Positions 22,101-34,479 are shown, counted from the first letter of the stretch. The stretch: DNA of 64,000 nucleotides from Bubalus kerabau (GCF_029407905.1 NC_073643.1:39590501-39654500); one strand, 5' to 3'. Made by a program: numbers and translations. The notes: generated by a model from the sequence alone, not told the origin.

Positions 22101-24221
22101 CTCAATTTCTGCAAACAGGAAACCTGGGAAAAAGAGCTCAGCTATATTTCCATTCTTTCATTTAAAGAAAGATTGCATTCATTATTCATATCCGGATGAT
22201 TAAGAGAAGGAAATGAATGGGAGAGAAGAAGCTGATTATGGTGATGTAAGGCTTCAAGAGAATAATTACAACCATCCCACTTAGCACTGGGACAGCACCT
22301 CACATCTTCAAAGCTGTCTCAGATATTATCTAATTAAGCAAAGTATGGAGGACAATGACAACAGTGGAGGATTTAATCTAAGAAGCATGAGGGGGCCTTT
22401 GGATACTGAGGAGAAGAAATTAACAGAGGGGGCAGTAACAAGAGGGGCCAAATGAGAAATTCAGTGCAGAGTCTGAGGTATCAGAAGCTCACAGAGGTTT
22501 TGAGGGCTGAAAGCAAAAACCATAAATTGAAAAAATAGAGAAGGGAGGAGGAAAAGAATGATGAGACTAGTAGAAAGCTGCAGGGAAATTCAATACCACT
22601 ACATTGTTTCTAGAACCTTACATCATTAATCTATTTAATTATGCTTTCTATATATTTGAAGGCAGGATGATCCCTGCAACCCTGGAACTCACATAATTCC
22701 AAAAGCATTAGATTTTGGGCCTGCCAGTCAGAATCCCTGGTGACATTTATCTCTGTACCAGGGAAAACATTATAAACACAATCACAGATGCATGTTCTTG
22801 GAGGAAGCTTTAGACCACAGCCAGTTCCTGCCCTGTGACCCAATTTAAATGCACTGAGAAAACAAGCACATCAGAGGCTATAAAAAGAGCAAGTCTCAGG
22901 CATCCGAAGAGCAGAAAGTTATTCATCAGAAGCTCAAGGAAATGCTAAAATAGAAAAATGCTTATTTGGGATGCTGCAATTCTTGGTTGGTCTGATTCTT
23001 ACTAACACCGGTTTATATCTTCATTCAATTACTGGTCCCTAGTGGCTTTATCCTACAATAAATATCAGTTATTACAATTTAATAAGATTTATAATCTGTT
23101 CCCTTGAAGATATATCCAGGGAGGTGGGGGGAGGTGGCAGGTAGAATTTGCAATGGGCCTTGATGAGGGGAGGAAAAGTCAGAAGAGGCAGTGGCAGGAG
23201 CCAAGGCCATGTATGTGCTGAAAAGCCAAGTCAAAGACAGGTGTTATGTCCAGTCTGGCAGGTACCACAGGCAGAGATTTCTTAGAGTTGTTCCTTTTTC
23301 CATGACTTACTCTGTCTCCTTCAGCAGGATTAAGGACAGGCAGTGATACATTATACTGCCCCCAGACAGGCATATCAACATCTGCCCTTTCTTTCTTTTC
23401 CCCTAAAACATTTAAGACTGCAGTTGAAAATACAGCTGACAATTACCAAGCAGGAGCTTCCTTGCCCAAAGGTAATTCCCACATGTCGGTTCAGTGCAGT
23501 AAACACACCTGTGTACTGTGATTACACCTGTATGCCTTATTGACTTTTTTTTTTTTTGGTTTTGGCTTTAGATCTTTACTGATCAAAAAGAATCAGATTC
23601 CTAGCTCTTTGCCTGGGATATTGCTCATTACATTTCAATATCTGAGAAATAGTGGGGGTAGTGAGAGTGGCGGCATGGCCAGCTTGTGTCACTGGAGTGG
23701 ACACCAAGCACATTATGAACATTTTTAGCCATGTTTGTGAATTAAATATAAAGGGCTTAACTTTAGCACAAGTGGGGCATTCAAAGGTCTCAACTAGTCC
23801 TCATTATGGGGTCTACTTTATCTATCTTTTTCTCCTCCCTCCTTCTCTCCCTTCCCTTCTTTCTATTTACTAATTCCCTTTATGCAAAACCACTAAAAAT
23901 CTATGATGCTATAGATCACCTGAGAGGATTCTGCCTAAGCCTTTACTTTTCTTTGCTACTCCTTTCACACTGGGTCTGTCTCTCTTCGATACATTCATTG
24001 GAAGCCGACTCTGAAGTGTAAACTAATTCCATAAGTTAAACAAAATGGCATTGGAAGATAAAGATCACAAAGCAAATTCACAAGAAATAGACATCGAAAT
24101 AATCCCTGTGTGCTTTATGGCTTTTGGGATCTGACCTATCATTCCTGTCTTCCCAGGTGATTGACAGCTGCCCACAAGCCAAACAAAGGAGAGCGGGAGA
24201 ACCAGTTGCCTTCACAACCTG
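22101..24221. other. Mostly unassigned intronic sequence
   Basis: A weak antisense MIR may lie at 22260-22350. A T run sits at 23546-23558 and a CT-rich tract at 23821-23868. No exon recognised on either strand. Confidence 0.35.
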
Positions 24222-24690
24222 TGTTTTAGTTTCCTAAGGCTGCCATAACAAATTACCACTAACTGGGTGGGTTAAAACCACGGAAATTCATTCTGTCACA
24301 ATTTGGAGGGTCAGAAATCAGAAGTCAGGTGTCAGCAGGACTGGTTCCTTCTAGAAGCTCTGTGAGAGAGTACTGCCTCTCCCCCAGCTTCTGGTGGCTG
24401 CTGGCAATTCTTAGCATCGCTTGGCTTGTAGAGACATCATTCCAATTTCTGCGTCTGTCTTCACATGTCCTTCTCCTTGGTCTTTGTGTGTTCTCCTTTT
24501 CTGTACTTAATAAGGACGCTCATCACAGGATTTAGGGCCCACCCTAAATCTAGAATGATCTCATCTCAAGATGCTTAATTACATCTGCAAAGACTCTACT
24601 TCCAAATGGGCTCACATTCACAAATACTGAGGATTCAGGCTTGCACATCTTTTTTTTTGGTGGGGGGGCACTATTCTACCCTCTACACCT
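24222..24690 (-). mobile_element. MLT1 LTR (ERVL-MaLR)
   Basis: Antisense MLT1: ttagtttcctaaggctgccataacaaattacc, tcagcaggactggttccttc, ggacgctcatcacaggatttagggcccacc, ttaattacatctgcaaagac. Confidence 0.9.
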
Positions 24691-24814
24691 ATCCTTGTTC
24701 TATTCTTCATCACACTGTCACATTACCAATGTTGAGGGAAAAAAACAAAACAAAGTAAGTCCTATAACATGCACAGAGATACATGGAAGGACAGTACATT
24801 CAGTCTTTGGAAGA

Positions 24815-24995
24815 AAAGGTTAGAAACATCTTAAATGTCCATCAATAGGAAACTAGGTTAAATCAGTTTGACTTGTCTATCCAATGGAATAACAGGCAGC
24901 TACTAAAGACAACAAAGTAGGATTTAAGTAAATTGAAACAGAAATATCTTCAAACTATGTTGTAAAGAGAATTAAGAAAATTATAGAACAAAATA
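24815..24995 (+). mobile_element. Old L1 fragment
   Basis: catcttaaatgtccatcaataggaaactaggttaaat, ccaatggaataacaggcagc is old L1 text in sense orientation. Confidence 0.6.
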
Positions 24996-25309
24996 CATCT
25001 CACAAATCCACTCTGAAGAACAAGCTATAAACAACAAACCCACACAAGCTTTCTTTCAGGGAATTTCTCTGTTCCCATGCCAGTTTTGCAGTTCTGAGTC
25101 GATCTCTTCTCTGGGCTGCCAGTGTCGATCCCTTTTCCCTGCCATAAAGAATAATCCGATCTAGACAATCACAGTATCCTGTTCTGCTGACCATTGTGAC
25201 AGGGATGGAGGTTGCCTGAAAACCAAGCTAGGCTAGTCAGAAGTCTTCCATGGATTTTTAACAATTTGGATTTTAAGAAGAAACAAAATCTTGACTTTGG
25301 GGCCCTATA
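24996..25309. other. Unassigned stretch between two LTRs
   Basis: Contains several CpGs (25097-25165) and a 64-codon minus-strand frame (25000-25194) that I do not recognise. It could be remnant internal sequence of an MLT1 element. Confidence 0.3.
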
Positions 25310-25721
25310 TTAGGTTTATATGGCTACTAGAACTGATCACCAAATACTTGGTGGCTTAAAAGAACACAGATTTATTATCTTATCATTACGTAGATCAGAA
25401 ATATGACAAAAGTCTCATCGTATCAATATGGCTGTGTTCCCTTCTGGAGATTCTGGGGTGGATGAGGGTGATCCATTTCCTTGCCTTTTCCAGCTTCCAG
25501 AGGCATACACTTGTTTGGTTCATGGTCCCATTTTTCCATTTTCAAATCCAGCAATAGATGTTTGGGTGAGGTTTCTCACATTTTTTTCTCTGTCTGATCT
25601 CACGGTCTTGGTCACATCTCCTCTGACTCTAACACTTCTTAACCCTTCTTTCATTTTTAAGGACCCTTGTGATTACTTTGGGTCCACCTTAATAATGCAG
25701 GATAATATTCCTATTTTAAGT
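25310..25721 (-). mobile_element. MLT1 LTR, left part (split by SINE)
   Basis: Antisense MLT1 of an older type: ctactagaactgatcaccaaatacttggtggcttaaa, ttatcattacgtagatcagaa, then ggacccttgtgattactttgggtccacc. Confidence 0.8.
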
Positions 25722-25732
25722 TCAGCTGATAA

Positions 25733-25947
25733 GTGAGTGAGTGAAGTTGCTCAGTCGTATCTGACTCTGTGACCCCATGGACTGTGGTCTACAAGGCTCC
25801 TCTGTCTATGGGATTCTCCAAGCAAGAATACTGGAGTGGGTTGCCATTTCCTTCTCCAGGGGATCTTCCCGACTCAGGGATCAAACCCGGGTCTCCCTCA
25901 TTGCAGGCAGACTCTTTACCCTCCGAGTGACCAGGGAAGCCAATAGG
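25733..25947 (-). mobile_element. Bov-tA SINE
   Basis: Antisense Bov-tA with head near 25940. Target duplication tcagctgataa (25722-25732) and tcagctgatga (25948-25958) splits the MLT1. Confidence 0.93.
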
Positions 25948-25958
25948 TCAGCTGATGA

Positions 25959-26070
25959 ACAACTTTAATACCATCTGCAATTTTAATTCTCCTTTGCTAT
26001 GTCAGACAACATATTGACAGGTTCTGAGGATTAGGATTTATACATTTTTGAAGGGAGATAGGACAGTATT
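25959..26070 (-). mobile_element. MLT1 LTR, right part
   Basis: ataccatctgcaattttaattctcctttgctatgtcagacaacatattgacaggttctgaggattagg is antisense MLT1 5' text, continuing 25310-25721. Confidence 0.8.
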
Positions 26071-27181
26071 TTGTCTTGAATCTGGAGCAAATCCAGGTCT
26101 GCAGATAGCTATCCTTCCCAACACATGGGGAAAGCCAACTGAGGGGACAGACACACAGAAAGAGGACAAGCTGAGCAAGAGATGAGAGAAACAAAGACTA
26201 CCCTGCTGGAGACCCTGGGTCCAGCCATTCCTGAAGCTAGTACAACTCAGGTAAGTATGAGTATATAAGCCAAGAGATTCCTCCTATTTTTCATTTTCTT
26301 TTTTGCATTGGGCTGGTCTCATTTGCAATCTAAAGATCTCGGATATTTGCATATGTCTAACAAAGTCTTGAAAGAACAGCACAGGATAGAACCGGATTCA
26401 CTGGTGTGTGATAGCTCTCATTTTTTCCTTAGTATATCTATATTATTTGAATATTGTACAATGGGCAGCTATTACTTCTGTAATTTTAAAAATGAAGTAA
26501 AAACAAGAGGCTGTAACATAAAAAGTAAGTTTATCCAGGGCTCCAAGGTCTAGTTAAAGAGCACAAGCCTTCTAAGTTTCTCTTTCATTTGGTGCTTTTA
26601 AACAGTACCTGAGTCCATTCGAGAGCTCATAATTACTTCTTAGGCCTTGATAACATGCTTTATCCTTTAAGAAGAGCTATTTAGATGGGAACCACTTGCA
26701 AACAAAGAACCTGCTGGCTCGTTTTTGGAGGCCTGACAACGTCTCTGCCCAGGTCCACATGGCAGGCCTTGAAAGCACAAGTCTGCACTAGTTCTCTTTC
26801 TTGCCTCCTCAGACTATAAATACGTGCAATATAGTACACCAAGTGAAAAGAAAAGAAGCAGAAACAAATGCCTGCATTCCCCTTAGCAAAACAAAGCGAT
26901 AAAAGCAGCCTTGACGCCAGTTGCATTAAACAGGAAGAAAATCGTTTGTTAAAATATCACAATTAAGAGCTCTGAAGAATTTTCCTGCTGGACCCAGCAC
27001 AGTAGGGGTTAGTATGCTGGATCCAAATCCCCTGGTCTTCTTGTTACACAGCCTGATGGACTGAGAACCCAACACACAGGAGGCATTTCCGTATCCTTTC
27101 CTTAGAACAGACCCTCTGAAAATCCCAGCCAATGAGCAGAGGCACCGGCATTAAAATCTGGGCCTTTCTGACACCAGGACC
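26071..27181. other. Mostly unassigned
   Basis: 26430-26510 has a weak old-L1 look (tatttgaatattgtacaatgggcagctatta). No exon recognised. Confidence 0.3.
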
Positions 27182-27345
27182 CATGGTTCTCAAAACCCAG
27201 TGGGCATAAGAATTACTCAGGAACCTTATGAACCACCCAGATTCTCAGGCTCCATCTTCCAAAGATCTGGAATCTAGAGATTTGGGGTTAGGCCCAAAAT
27301 TCTATATTCCAACAAGCTCCTCACATAATAAGACGCAGGACAAAC
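27182..27345 (+). mobile_element. hAT-Charlie transposon (MER5-like)
   Basis: tggttctcaaaacccagtgggcataagaattactcaggaacctta and the following ccacccagattctcagg follow MER5-type text. Confidence 0.7.
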
Positions 27346-27754
27346 ACACACAATACAGTCTTTTTCTTTCTGTTGCAACTCCTGCCTTTTTACTTCTTTA
27401 GGTATCTCAGACTTGGAAAAGCAGAGGTTGCAGGATTCCTAACACATATTTCTTGCAGCCACTCTTTTCTCATATCCCAGAACAGAACCAACTGCAATTG
27501 GGAGGTATTTCAATGAGTAACTCTTACAGACCAAAAGTTAAAAACAAACAAAACAAAACAGTGAACCTCCTACTATATCACAAGGAGAGTAAACAAAATT
27601 CACAATCCTCTAGAGATAAGAAATCAACTTTTTGAATATGTTAACTTCACCAGGCTATAAGTATTCAAATTTCAGGGCAGTAAAGAATCAAACTATTGAT
27701 CAAACCTTTCTGGACTCATGTCAAGAAATTGCAGTGGGCTGCATAATTTCAAAA

Positions 27755-27944
27755 AGTGAAAGTCACTCAGTTTTGTCTGACTCTTTGCATCCCCGTGGAC
27801 TATAGAGTCCATGGAATTCTCCAGGCCAGAATGCTGGAGTGGGTAGCCTTTCCCTTCTCCAGTGGATCTTCCTGACCCAGGAATCAAATCAGGGTCTCCT
27901 GCATTGCAGGCAGATTCTTCACCAACTGAGCTATAAGGGAAGCC
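27755..27944 (-). mobile_element. Bov-tA SINE
   Basis: Antisense Bov-tA, bounded by a perfect 13-bp target duplication cataatttcaaaa at 27742-27754 and 27945-27957. Confidence 0.94.
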
Positions 27945-27957
27945 CATAATTTCAAAA

Positions 27958-28344
27958 CCCTCTATTTCTTGAGATATCCTAGTACTTACAGGGTAGCTCC
28001 TGCATATTTCTGCTTTGTTTAGTCAGAGAGCTGGCCGTTTGGGACATTATCAACTTCTTTAAACCAGACATAGAAAATAGCAGTCAGGTGTTGCCCTTTA
28101 TGACTAAGCTGGATTTGACCTTATTAAGTCCTAAATTAGTCAAAGTAGAACACTTTTTTTTTTTTAACTTTTCCATTAATCCCTCCATTCAAAACTGTCT
28201 GTTGAAACTAAACAATGGAAAATACCACAATGAAGCCATAGGTAATCAGGATTTGGTTTAGATCCTTCCTCTTTTAGCTTTTTCTACCCCCAGCATACCA
28301 GAGTCCCTTTACCCAGCTCCATGCCCCCCACACTCCTACTCCAT
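27958..28344. other. Unassigned sequence
   Basis: A T run lies at 28155-28165. Nothing else recognised. Confidence 0.3.
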
Positions 28345-28505
28345 AGCACTTACTATTTTCTAATTACTGTATAATTTACTAATATACTATAGCTACTGTT
28401 TAAGTCAATCATTTCCTCAAGAATGGAAGCTCCAGAAAATTGGAAATTTTTGTCAATTTTGTGCATAGAATAATGCCTGGAACAAATACATGCTCATAAA
28501 GTGAG
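28345..28505 (+). mobile_element. L2 LINE 3' end
   Basis: gcacttactattttctaatta, then gaatggaagctcc, and gcatagaataatgcctggaacaaatacatgctca. Confidence 0.65.
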
Positions 28506-28609
28506 GGAAGGAAGAGGAGTCTATAGTAGGAAAGAATAAAACCCTCATAGAAAGAAGCAGAAATATAATAAAAGATGCAAACAGACTGTGTCTTGATGGT
28601 GGTAAATGT

Positions 28610-28850
28610 GCTGTCCAATATGGTAACCGCTAGCCACATGAGGCAATTGAGAACTGGCAAAGTGGCTAGTCTCAATTGAGACTGGATCTTGAAGACTTAG
28701 AACAGGAAAGAATATAAAAGATCAGTAATTTTCCATACTGATTACATGTTGCAATGATAATATTTTTGACATAGTGGGTTAAATTGCTAAAATTAATCTC
28801 ACCAATCTTTTCTTACCTTAATTTGCTACTGGAAAATTTAAAATGACATG
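28610..28850 (-). mobile_element. hAT-Charlie nonautonomous transposon
   Basis: gtgctgtccaatatggtaaccgctagccacatgaggcaattgag to gctactggaaaattta; the copy at 36925-37250 is the same family in opposite orientation. Orientation is given relative to that copy. Likely MER3/MER33-related; the exact name is not certain. Confidence 0.65.
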
Positions 28851-28964
28851 TCTGACTCACATTCATGTCTCCCACTGTATTTCTACAGGCTAGTGCTGTG
28901 TTGGGGTTTCTGAATCTCACCATTTCTTTTTCTTTGTTTTTCTGCTCTACTTATTTCTTTTAAA

Positions 28965-29700
28965 CTAATTTTAGACTGACAGAAATTTTGCAAAAAAAAA
29001 CAAACAAAAAAAACAGCATAGAGAGTTCACGTATATCTTTTCCTCACTTTCCCTGAATGTTAATATCTCATATTTTCAACTCACCTACAGAGATTATTTA
29101 AATTTCAATCATTTTTCTCTTAATATCCTTCTTCTGTTCTGGAGCAGAGGATCCCACACTGCATTTCGTTATTATGCCTCTTTAGTCTCCTTCAACTGAT
29201 GACAGCTTCTCGTTCTTCCCAGTCTTATGACTGTGGCACTTCTGGTAATTACTAGTCAGTTATTTCACAGGATGTCTCATTTTGAGTTTGCCTCCTTTTA
29301 TCTCATGATTGGACTGAAGCTATGCATTTGTATCAAGAAGGGCCACAGAAGCAATTTTCTGATCTCACCACGGGGTCCATGCTATCGTATTTCTGGTGAT
29401 GTTAACCTTGGTTAAGGTGGTGTCTACTGGGTTTCTCCACTGTAAACTTTATTATTTTTCCCTTTGTAATTTATAAATCTCTTAGGAGATATATTTAAAA
29501 TTATGCACATATTCAGTTTCTCCTCGAACCTCCCTGCCCTGTTTTTAGCATCTGTCAGTGAGGATCCCATTATTTCTGAGGTTCTTCTTAGACCTGAGTG
29601 GAAGCAGCTATTTCTCCATTTCTTTTGCACTGTGATGTCTTCACGCCCTGTCCACTTCATCACTGATGGTACTTGCCTGGCACTGCTGGTATTTGAGTTT
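28965..29700 (-). mobile_element. Old L1 3' region
   Basis: Antisense old L1 UTR: cagcatagagagttcacgtat, ttcgttattatgcctctttagtctcc, cagttatttcacaggatgtctca, gatgttaaccttggtt, gtttctccactgtaaac. Confidence 0.65.
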
Positions 29701-30364
29701 GCAGCCTCCTTGAAACTGGCTCATTATCTATGCAGCTGAGGTTCTCTTAGCCCAGTGTTCATGAACTGTCTTATATCACAGAGTGTAGCTTACTTAGACT
29801 TACAATCATTGATGTGAATAATTTAAGTATTAAGTGGGTTCTACAACAGCAACTCCTGATACAAATCCCACTGTGTTCTTATTCCCAGGAGACATTTATT
29901 TGACTGCTCAGAAGAGCTCAAGTTCATCTATATCAGTCACAATTCAGTTTCTGTACTTTCTCTCTTCAGAGGGTAGGGGAAAGGAGGACAAAGGTGGTAA
30001 AGTCTAGTGATTTTTCATGGATGAAGTGCTGGGGTATAAGACTGGGACCTCCACTAATTAGTAAATTTTGTCTGACCATACACTCATGAACTATCTATCT
30101 ATAATCAAGGAAAATACAGCATGATTAAGACACATCTCTAATTTATAAACTTGGCCACCCAAGATAAAATCACACGAGACATCCTTGATGTCTTGATAGT
30201 CTTCCCCCTCCACTTGCATTTGATTGACACTTTAGTCACATTAGACACGTCATCTTTAGATCTTCATCAATCACTTTCAGCATCGTCACTAAGTCAGGCC
30301 AGCAGAGTTAGTGCTCAATATAACACATTGACTAATAAATGGACAACTTATATTCAAAAGTGTT
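29701..30364. other. Unassigned sequence
   Basis: No repeat or exon recognised before the BovB target site. Confidence 0.35.
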
Positions 30365-30375
30365 AACTCACAAAA

Positions 30376-31708
30376 AAGGACTGGAAAAGGTCAGTTTTCA
30401 TTCCAATCCCAAAGAAAGGCAATGCCAAAGAATGATCAAACTACCAGACAATTGCACGCATCTCACATGCTAGTAAAGTAATGCTCAAAATTCTGCAAGT
30501 CAGGCTTCAACAGTACGTGAACTGTGAACTTCCAGATGTTCAAGCTGGATTTAGAAAAGGCAGAGGAGCCAGAGATCAAATTGCCAACATCCATTGCATC
30601 ATAGAAAAAGCAAGAGAGTTCCAGAAAAACATCTATTTCTGACTTATTGACTATGCCAAAGCCTTTGACTGTGTGGATCATGATAAACTGTGGAAAATTC
30701 TTAAAGAGATAGAAATACCAGACCACTTGACCTGCCTCCTGAAAAGTCTGTATGCAGGTCAAAAAGCAACAGTTAGAACTGGACATGGAACAACAGACTG
30801 GTTCCAAATCGGGAAAGGACAATGTCAAGGCTGTATATTGTCACCCTGCTTATTTAACTTATATGCATCATGAGAAATGCTGGGCTAGATGAAGTACAAG
30901 CTGGAATCAAGATTGCTGGGAGAAATATCAATCACCTCAGATATGCAGATGACACCACCCTTATGGCAGAAAGTGAAGAAGAACTAAAGAGCCTCTTGAT
31001 GAAAGTGAAAGGGGAGAGTGAAAAAGTTGGCTTAAAACTCAGCATTCAGAAAACTAAGATCATGGCATCTAGTCCCATCACTTCATGGCAAATAGATGGA
31101 GATACAGTGGAAACAGTGACAGACTACTTTTTGGGGCTCCAAAATCACTGTAGATGGTGACTACAGCCATGATATTAAAAGACGCTTGCACCTTGGAAGC
31201 AAAGTTATGACCAACCTAGATAGCTTATTAAAAAGCAAAGACATTACTTTGCCAACAAAGGTCTGTCTAGTCAAGGCGATGGTTTTTCCAGTAGTCATGT
31301 ATGGATATGAGAGTTGGACTATAAAGAAAGCTGAGTGCCAAAGAATTGATGCTTTTGAACTGTGGTGTTGGAGAAGACTCTTGAGAGTCCCTTGGACTGC
31401 AAGATCCAACCAGTCCATCCTAAAGGAGATCGGTCCTGAATATTCATTGAAGGACTGATGCTAAAGCTGAAACTCCAATACTTTGGCCACCTGATGCGAA
31501 AAAGTGACTCATTTGAAAAGACCCTGATGCTGGGAAAGATTGAAGGCAGGAGGAAAAGGGGACAACAGGGGACGAGATGGTTGGATAGCATCACCAACTC
31601 AGTGGACATGAGTTTGAGTAAACTCCGGGAGTTGGCGATGGACAGGAAGGCCTGGCGTGCTGCAGCAGGGAGTTGCAAAGAGTTGGACATGACTGAGCGA
31701 CTGAACTG
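30376..31708 (+). mobile_element. BovB LINE, 1.3-kb 5'-truncated copy
   Basis: Begins in the reverse transcriptase domain and runs to the gactgagcgactgaactgaa end. Domain signatures: DYAKAFDCV near 30650-30675, the RT block GTTDWFQIGKGQCQGCILSPCLF, and an intact YADD catalytic box at 30942-30953. Frames are broken; a short deletion near 30867 (compare the copy at 38930) joins LYA to MRNAG. Flanks aactcacaaaa (30365-30375) and aacccacaaaa (31709-31719) match at 10 of 11. Confidence 0.94.
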
Positions 31709-31719
31709 AACCCACAAAA

Positions 31720-32111
31720 CATCATTTCCACCATCATCAAAGACAGATTCATAAACTGGGAAGAATATGGTCCTGAGGCAACATGGAAACTTTTAACTTT
31801 TATTTTTAAATGATCCTTTTTAAGAGATATAGCTCTTTTGCATTTGGAATAAAACTTCACTAATGTCTAACTCAACATTTCCAAAGTGTGTTTTGTATAA
31901 GGCTAGTTATGCAATGTTACTAGATGTTGAATTTAAAGGCAAGTTTCTATGATCAAATGAGTTAGGGAAATGTTGGGTTAGCAGAGTTAACAGAAGCCTG
32001 GTTAACAGGCTTCTCTTTTGCAGGACTTTTCAGAGCCTTCACTATTCCAATGTACACTGTGAGGGGGCCAGTAAGTGGTGCTCTTAAAAGCATTTAAATT
32101 ATTTTCCTCCC
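31720..32111. other. Unassigned sequence
   Basis: AT-rich, no feature recognised. Confidence 0.3.
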
Positions 32112-32122
32112 AGTCTTCCATT

Positions 32123-32233
32123 CAGTTCAGTTCAGTTCAGTCGCTCAGTTGTGTCCGATTCTTTGCGACCCCATGAATTGCAGTATGCCTGGCCTCCCTG
32201 TCCATTACCAACTCCCGGAGTTCACCCAAACCC
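32123..32233 (-). mobile_element. BovB LINE 3' end, part of a 5'-inverted copy
   Basis: Antisense BovB 3' terminus with four ttcag units and cgctcagttgtgtccgattc up to actcccggagttcacccaaa. It joins head-to-head with the sense segment that follows. Confidence 0.9.
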
Positions 32234-32422
32234 TCTTAAGCTCAACATTCAGAAAATTAAGATCACAGCATCTGGTCCCATCACTTTATGGGAAATAGAT
32301 GGGGAAACAGTGGAAACAGTGTCAGACTTTATTTTTTGGGGCTCCAAAATCACTGCAGATGGTGATTACAGCCATGAAATTAAATGATGCTTACTCCTTG
32401 GAAGGAAAGTTATGACCAACCT
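32234..32422 (+). mobile_element. BovB LINE internal segment, inverted part
   Basis: Sense BovB from cttaagctcaacattcag to gttatgaccaacct. With 32123-32233 it is one insertion: perfect target duplication agtcttccatt at 32112-32122 and 32423-32433. Confidence 0.92.
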
Positions 32423-32439
32423 AGTCTTCCATTATTATT

Positions 32440-32820
32440 TATTTATTTGTCTAGATTTATTGAGATATAATAATTTATATAAAACATCATGTAAATTTAA
32501 GGTGTACAATATGATGATTTGATGCAAGCATAAATTTCAAAATAATTACCAGTACTGTTGACTATAGTTACCATGATCTGCGTTAGATTCCCCAGAACTT
32601 ACTGATGTTACAACTGGAAGTTTGTACTCTTTGACTGGTATCCCATCGCCAGGCAACCATCCTCCTAACTCTGTTTCTGAATTTGGCTTGTTTAGATTCC
32701 ATACTTCAGTGAGATCATATAATATCTTTCTTTCACTGTCTGACTTATTTTCCTTAGCATAATGCCCTCAAGGGCCACTTACATTGTTACAAATGGCAAC
32801 ACTTCTTTCTTTTTATCCCT
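32440..32820 (-). mobile_element. Old L1 3' region, left part
   Basis: Antisense: ttgagatataataatttatataaaaca, gttgactatagttaccatg, actggaagtttgtactctttgac. It continues right of two SINEs and an AT repeat. Confidence 0.75.
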
Positions 32821-32935
32821 AGAGGAGGGCAGGGCAAACCACTCCAGTATTCCTACCTGAAGAATTCCATGGACAGAAGAGCCTGGTGGGCTACAGTCAT
32901 AGGGTGGCACAGAGTCAGAAATGATGAATAATATT
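32821..32935 (+). mobile_element. BovA SINE monomer fragment
   Basis: gggcaaaccactccagtattcctacctgaagaattccatggacagaagagcctgg; the tRNA head is absent. Confidence 0.8.
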
Positions 32936-32949
32936 TGCATGTATAAATA

Positions 32950-33172
32950 CATATAAAGAGCCTGCCTGCCAGTGTAGGAGGTGCAAGAGACATTGGTTTT
33001 TGATCCCTGGGTCAGGAAGATCCCCTGGAGAAGGAAATGGCAACCCACTCCAGTATTCTTGCCTGGAGAATCCCATGGACAGAGGAGCTCAGTGGGCCAC
33101 AGTGCATGGGGCTGCAAAGAGTCGGACATGACTGAGCAACTAAGCATACACACATGTAAATACACATGTACA
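32950..33172 (+). mobile_element. Bov-tA SINE
   Basis: agagcctgcctgccagtgtaggagg, then tgatccctgggtcagg and the BovA body, ending ctgagcaactaagca with a CA/AT-rich tail. Confidence 0.9.
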
Positions 33173-33285
33173 CATACTACATAAAATGTGATATATAAGT
33201 ATACATATATATGAATATTATCTATATATGATTATATCATATATGTGTGTATATATAATATATATATGAATATATATATATGATT
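33173..33285. repeat. AT-rich simple repeat
   Basis: Imperfect TATA/TATG runs, probably grown from the SINE tail. Confidence 0.85.
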
Positions 33286-33400
33286 TGTTTCTTTATACGT
33301 TCATTCATTGATGTTGCCATGTCTTGGCTATTATGAGTAATGGGGCAATGAACATGAAGGGCAGATATCTCTTGCAGACAGTGTGACTCCTACCTTGAAG
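33286..33400 (-). mobile_element. Old L1 3' region, right part
   Basis: cattcattgatgttgccatgtcttggctattatgagtaatggggcaatgaaca is the antisense continuation of the L1 at 32440. Confidence 0.75.
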
Positions 33401-34479
33401 AGCATTTCATAGAACCAACATTTCTCAAAAATCCCTTTGGGGATCACCGGCCAAACTTATCCACCTACTGAGACAAATAAGGTTTTCTCAAAATATTTCA
33501 GAAAAAAAACATTTGGGACCTTCTGTAGCATTCCACTGGCAAATGCTTGCTTTGGTGGCACACTGTTGAGAAACAGGAACTGCAAACTTGGAAAGAAGCA
33601 GGTGCCCCCCATCAGTCACCTCCAGCCTATCCCACTGCCTCCTCAGGGTACCGGACCCATGTCCAGTCATCAATGCCTCCACAGATTTGCTCTACAAGGG
33701 TCAATCAGGAAGAAGGAAAAACACAGAGGGAAGGGGGAAGGCAGGAAAGGAGAGAAGGAAGAAAGGGAGGAAGGTCTAGATCCTAAGTCTGAGGAAACAC
33801 TACGCACACGAATAATCTCTGTGCTGGGTTAACATCCAGAAAGAATGACAAGTTAAGCCCAGAACAACAGATGGAGGTGCATTTATTGACAGGTAGAGAT
33901 TTCAACTCAGGGATGAAATCTTCGGGGAAGTGAAAATATAAAAATCAATAGAAAGGTCTACAAAGAAAGTCCCTCACAAGATATTGCTATCATTGATTGA
34001 ACTCCTCTAGTTGCTGGAATGCTATTCACTGAAAGGTACAGCCAATTGGAATGTAGTAATTTGCATAAGATGCAAGCTATTGAGAACTGATAAAACCATG
34101 CTTTTGTACGCTGAGGGGGAGATTACAATGTCTGTCCAGTATCTAAAATATGTTATAATATAAGCTATTGTAAAAATGGCCTTCACTCTGTGGATTAACT
34201 TTTTTCTACAGATACAAACTATTTAACATTGACAACTTTCAAGCTACAAATAGCAGAGATACAAATAATCTGTGCGTTCAGAAGACTGGTTCTGCTCTAT
34301 ACCTAACCCTCAACCTTGCTGTGAGAAACTCCAGTCATCCCTCCCCCCATGGTGTCAGCACCCTCACGATGAGAAGAGGGTCCTGTCTGAAGTAAGATCC
34401 CCCATAACGTGTTTTCTCTTCCCTTCAATGTTGTTGTATGGAAAGTGGGGGAAAGATGAAGTGCTTGGGGGTCAGGTGG
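33401..34479. other. Mostly unassigned; purine-rich patch
   Basis: 33715-33776 is a GA-rich tract that gives long Lys/Glu/Arg frames by composition only. No exon recognised. Confidence 0.35.

Noticed and set aside
22875..22900. TATA-like motif (ggctataaaaagagc) as a promoter
   Set aside because: A single AT-rich word with no downstream gene, CpG context or conserved exon is not enough.
30870..31160. BovB reverse transcriptase frame with intact YADD as an active gene
   Set aside because: The element lacks its 5' half and neighbouring segments are out of frame, so no complete enzyme can be made.
33437..33832. 131-codon frame ending in Lys/Glu/Arg-rich sequence
   Set aside because: Low-complexity GA-rich DNA gives open frames in all three phases; no known domain.
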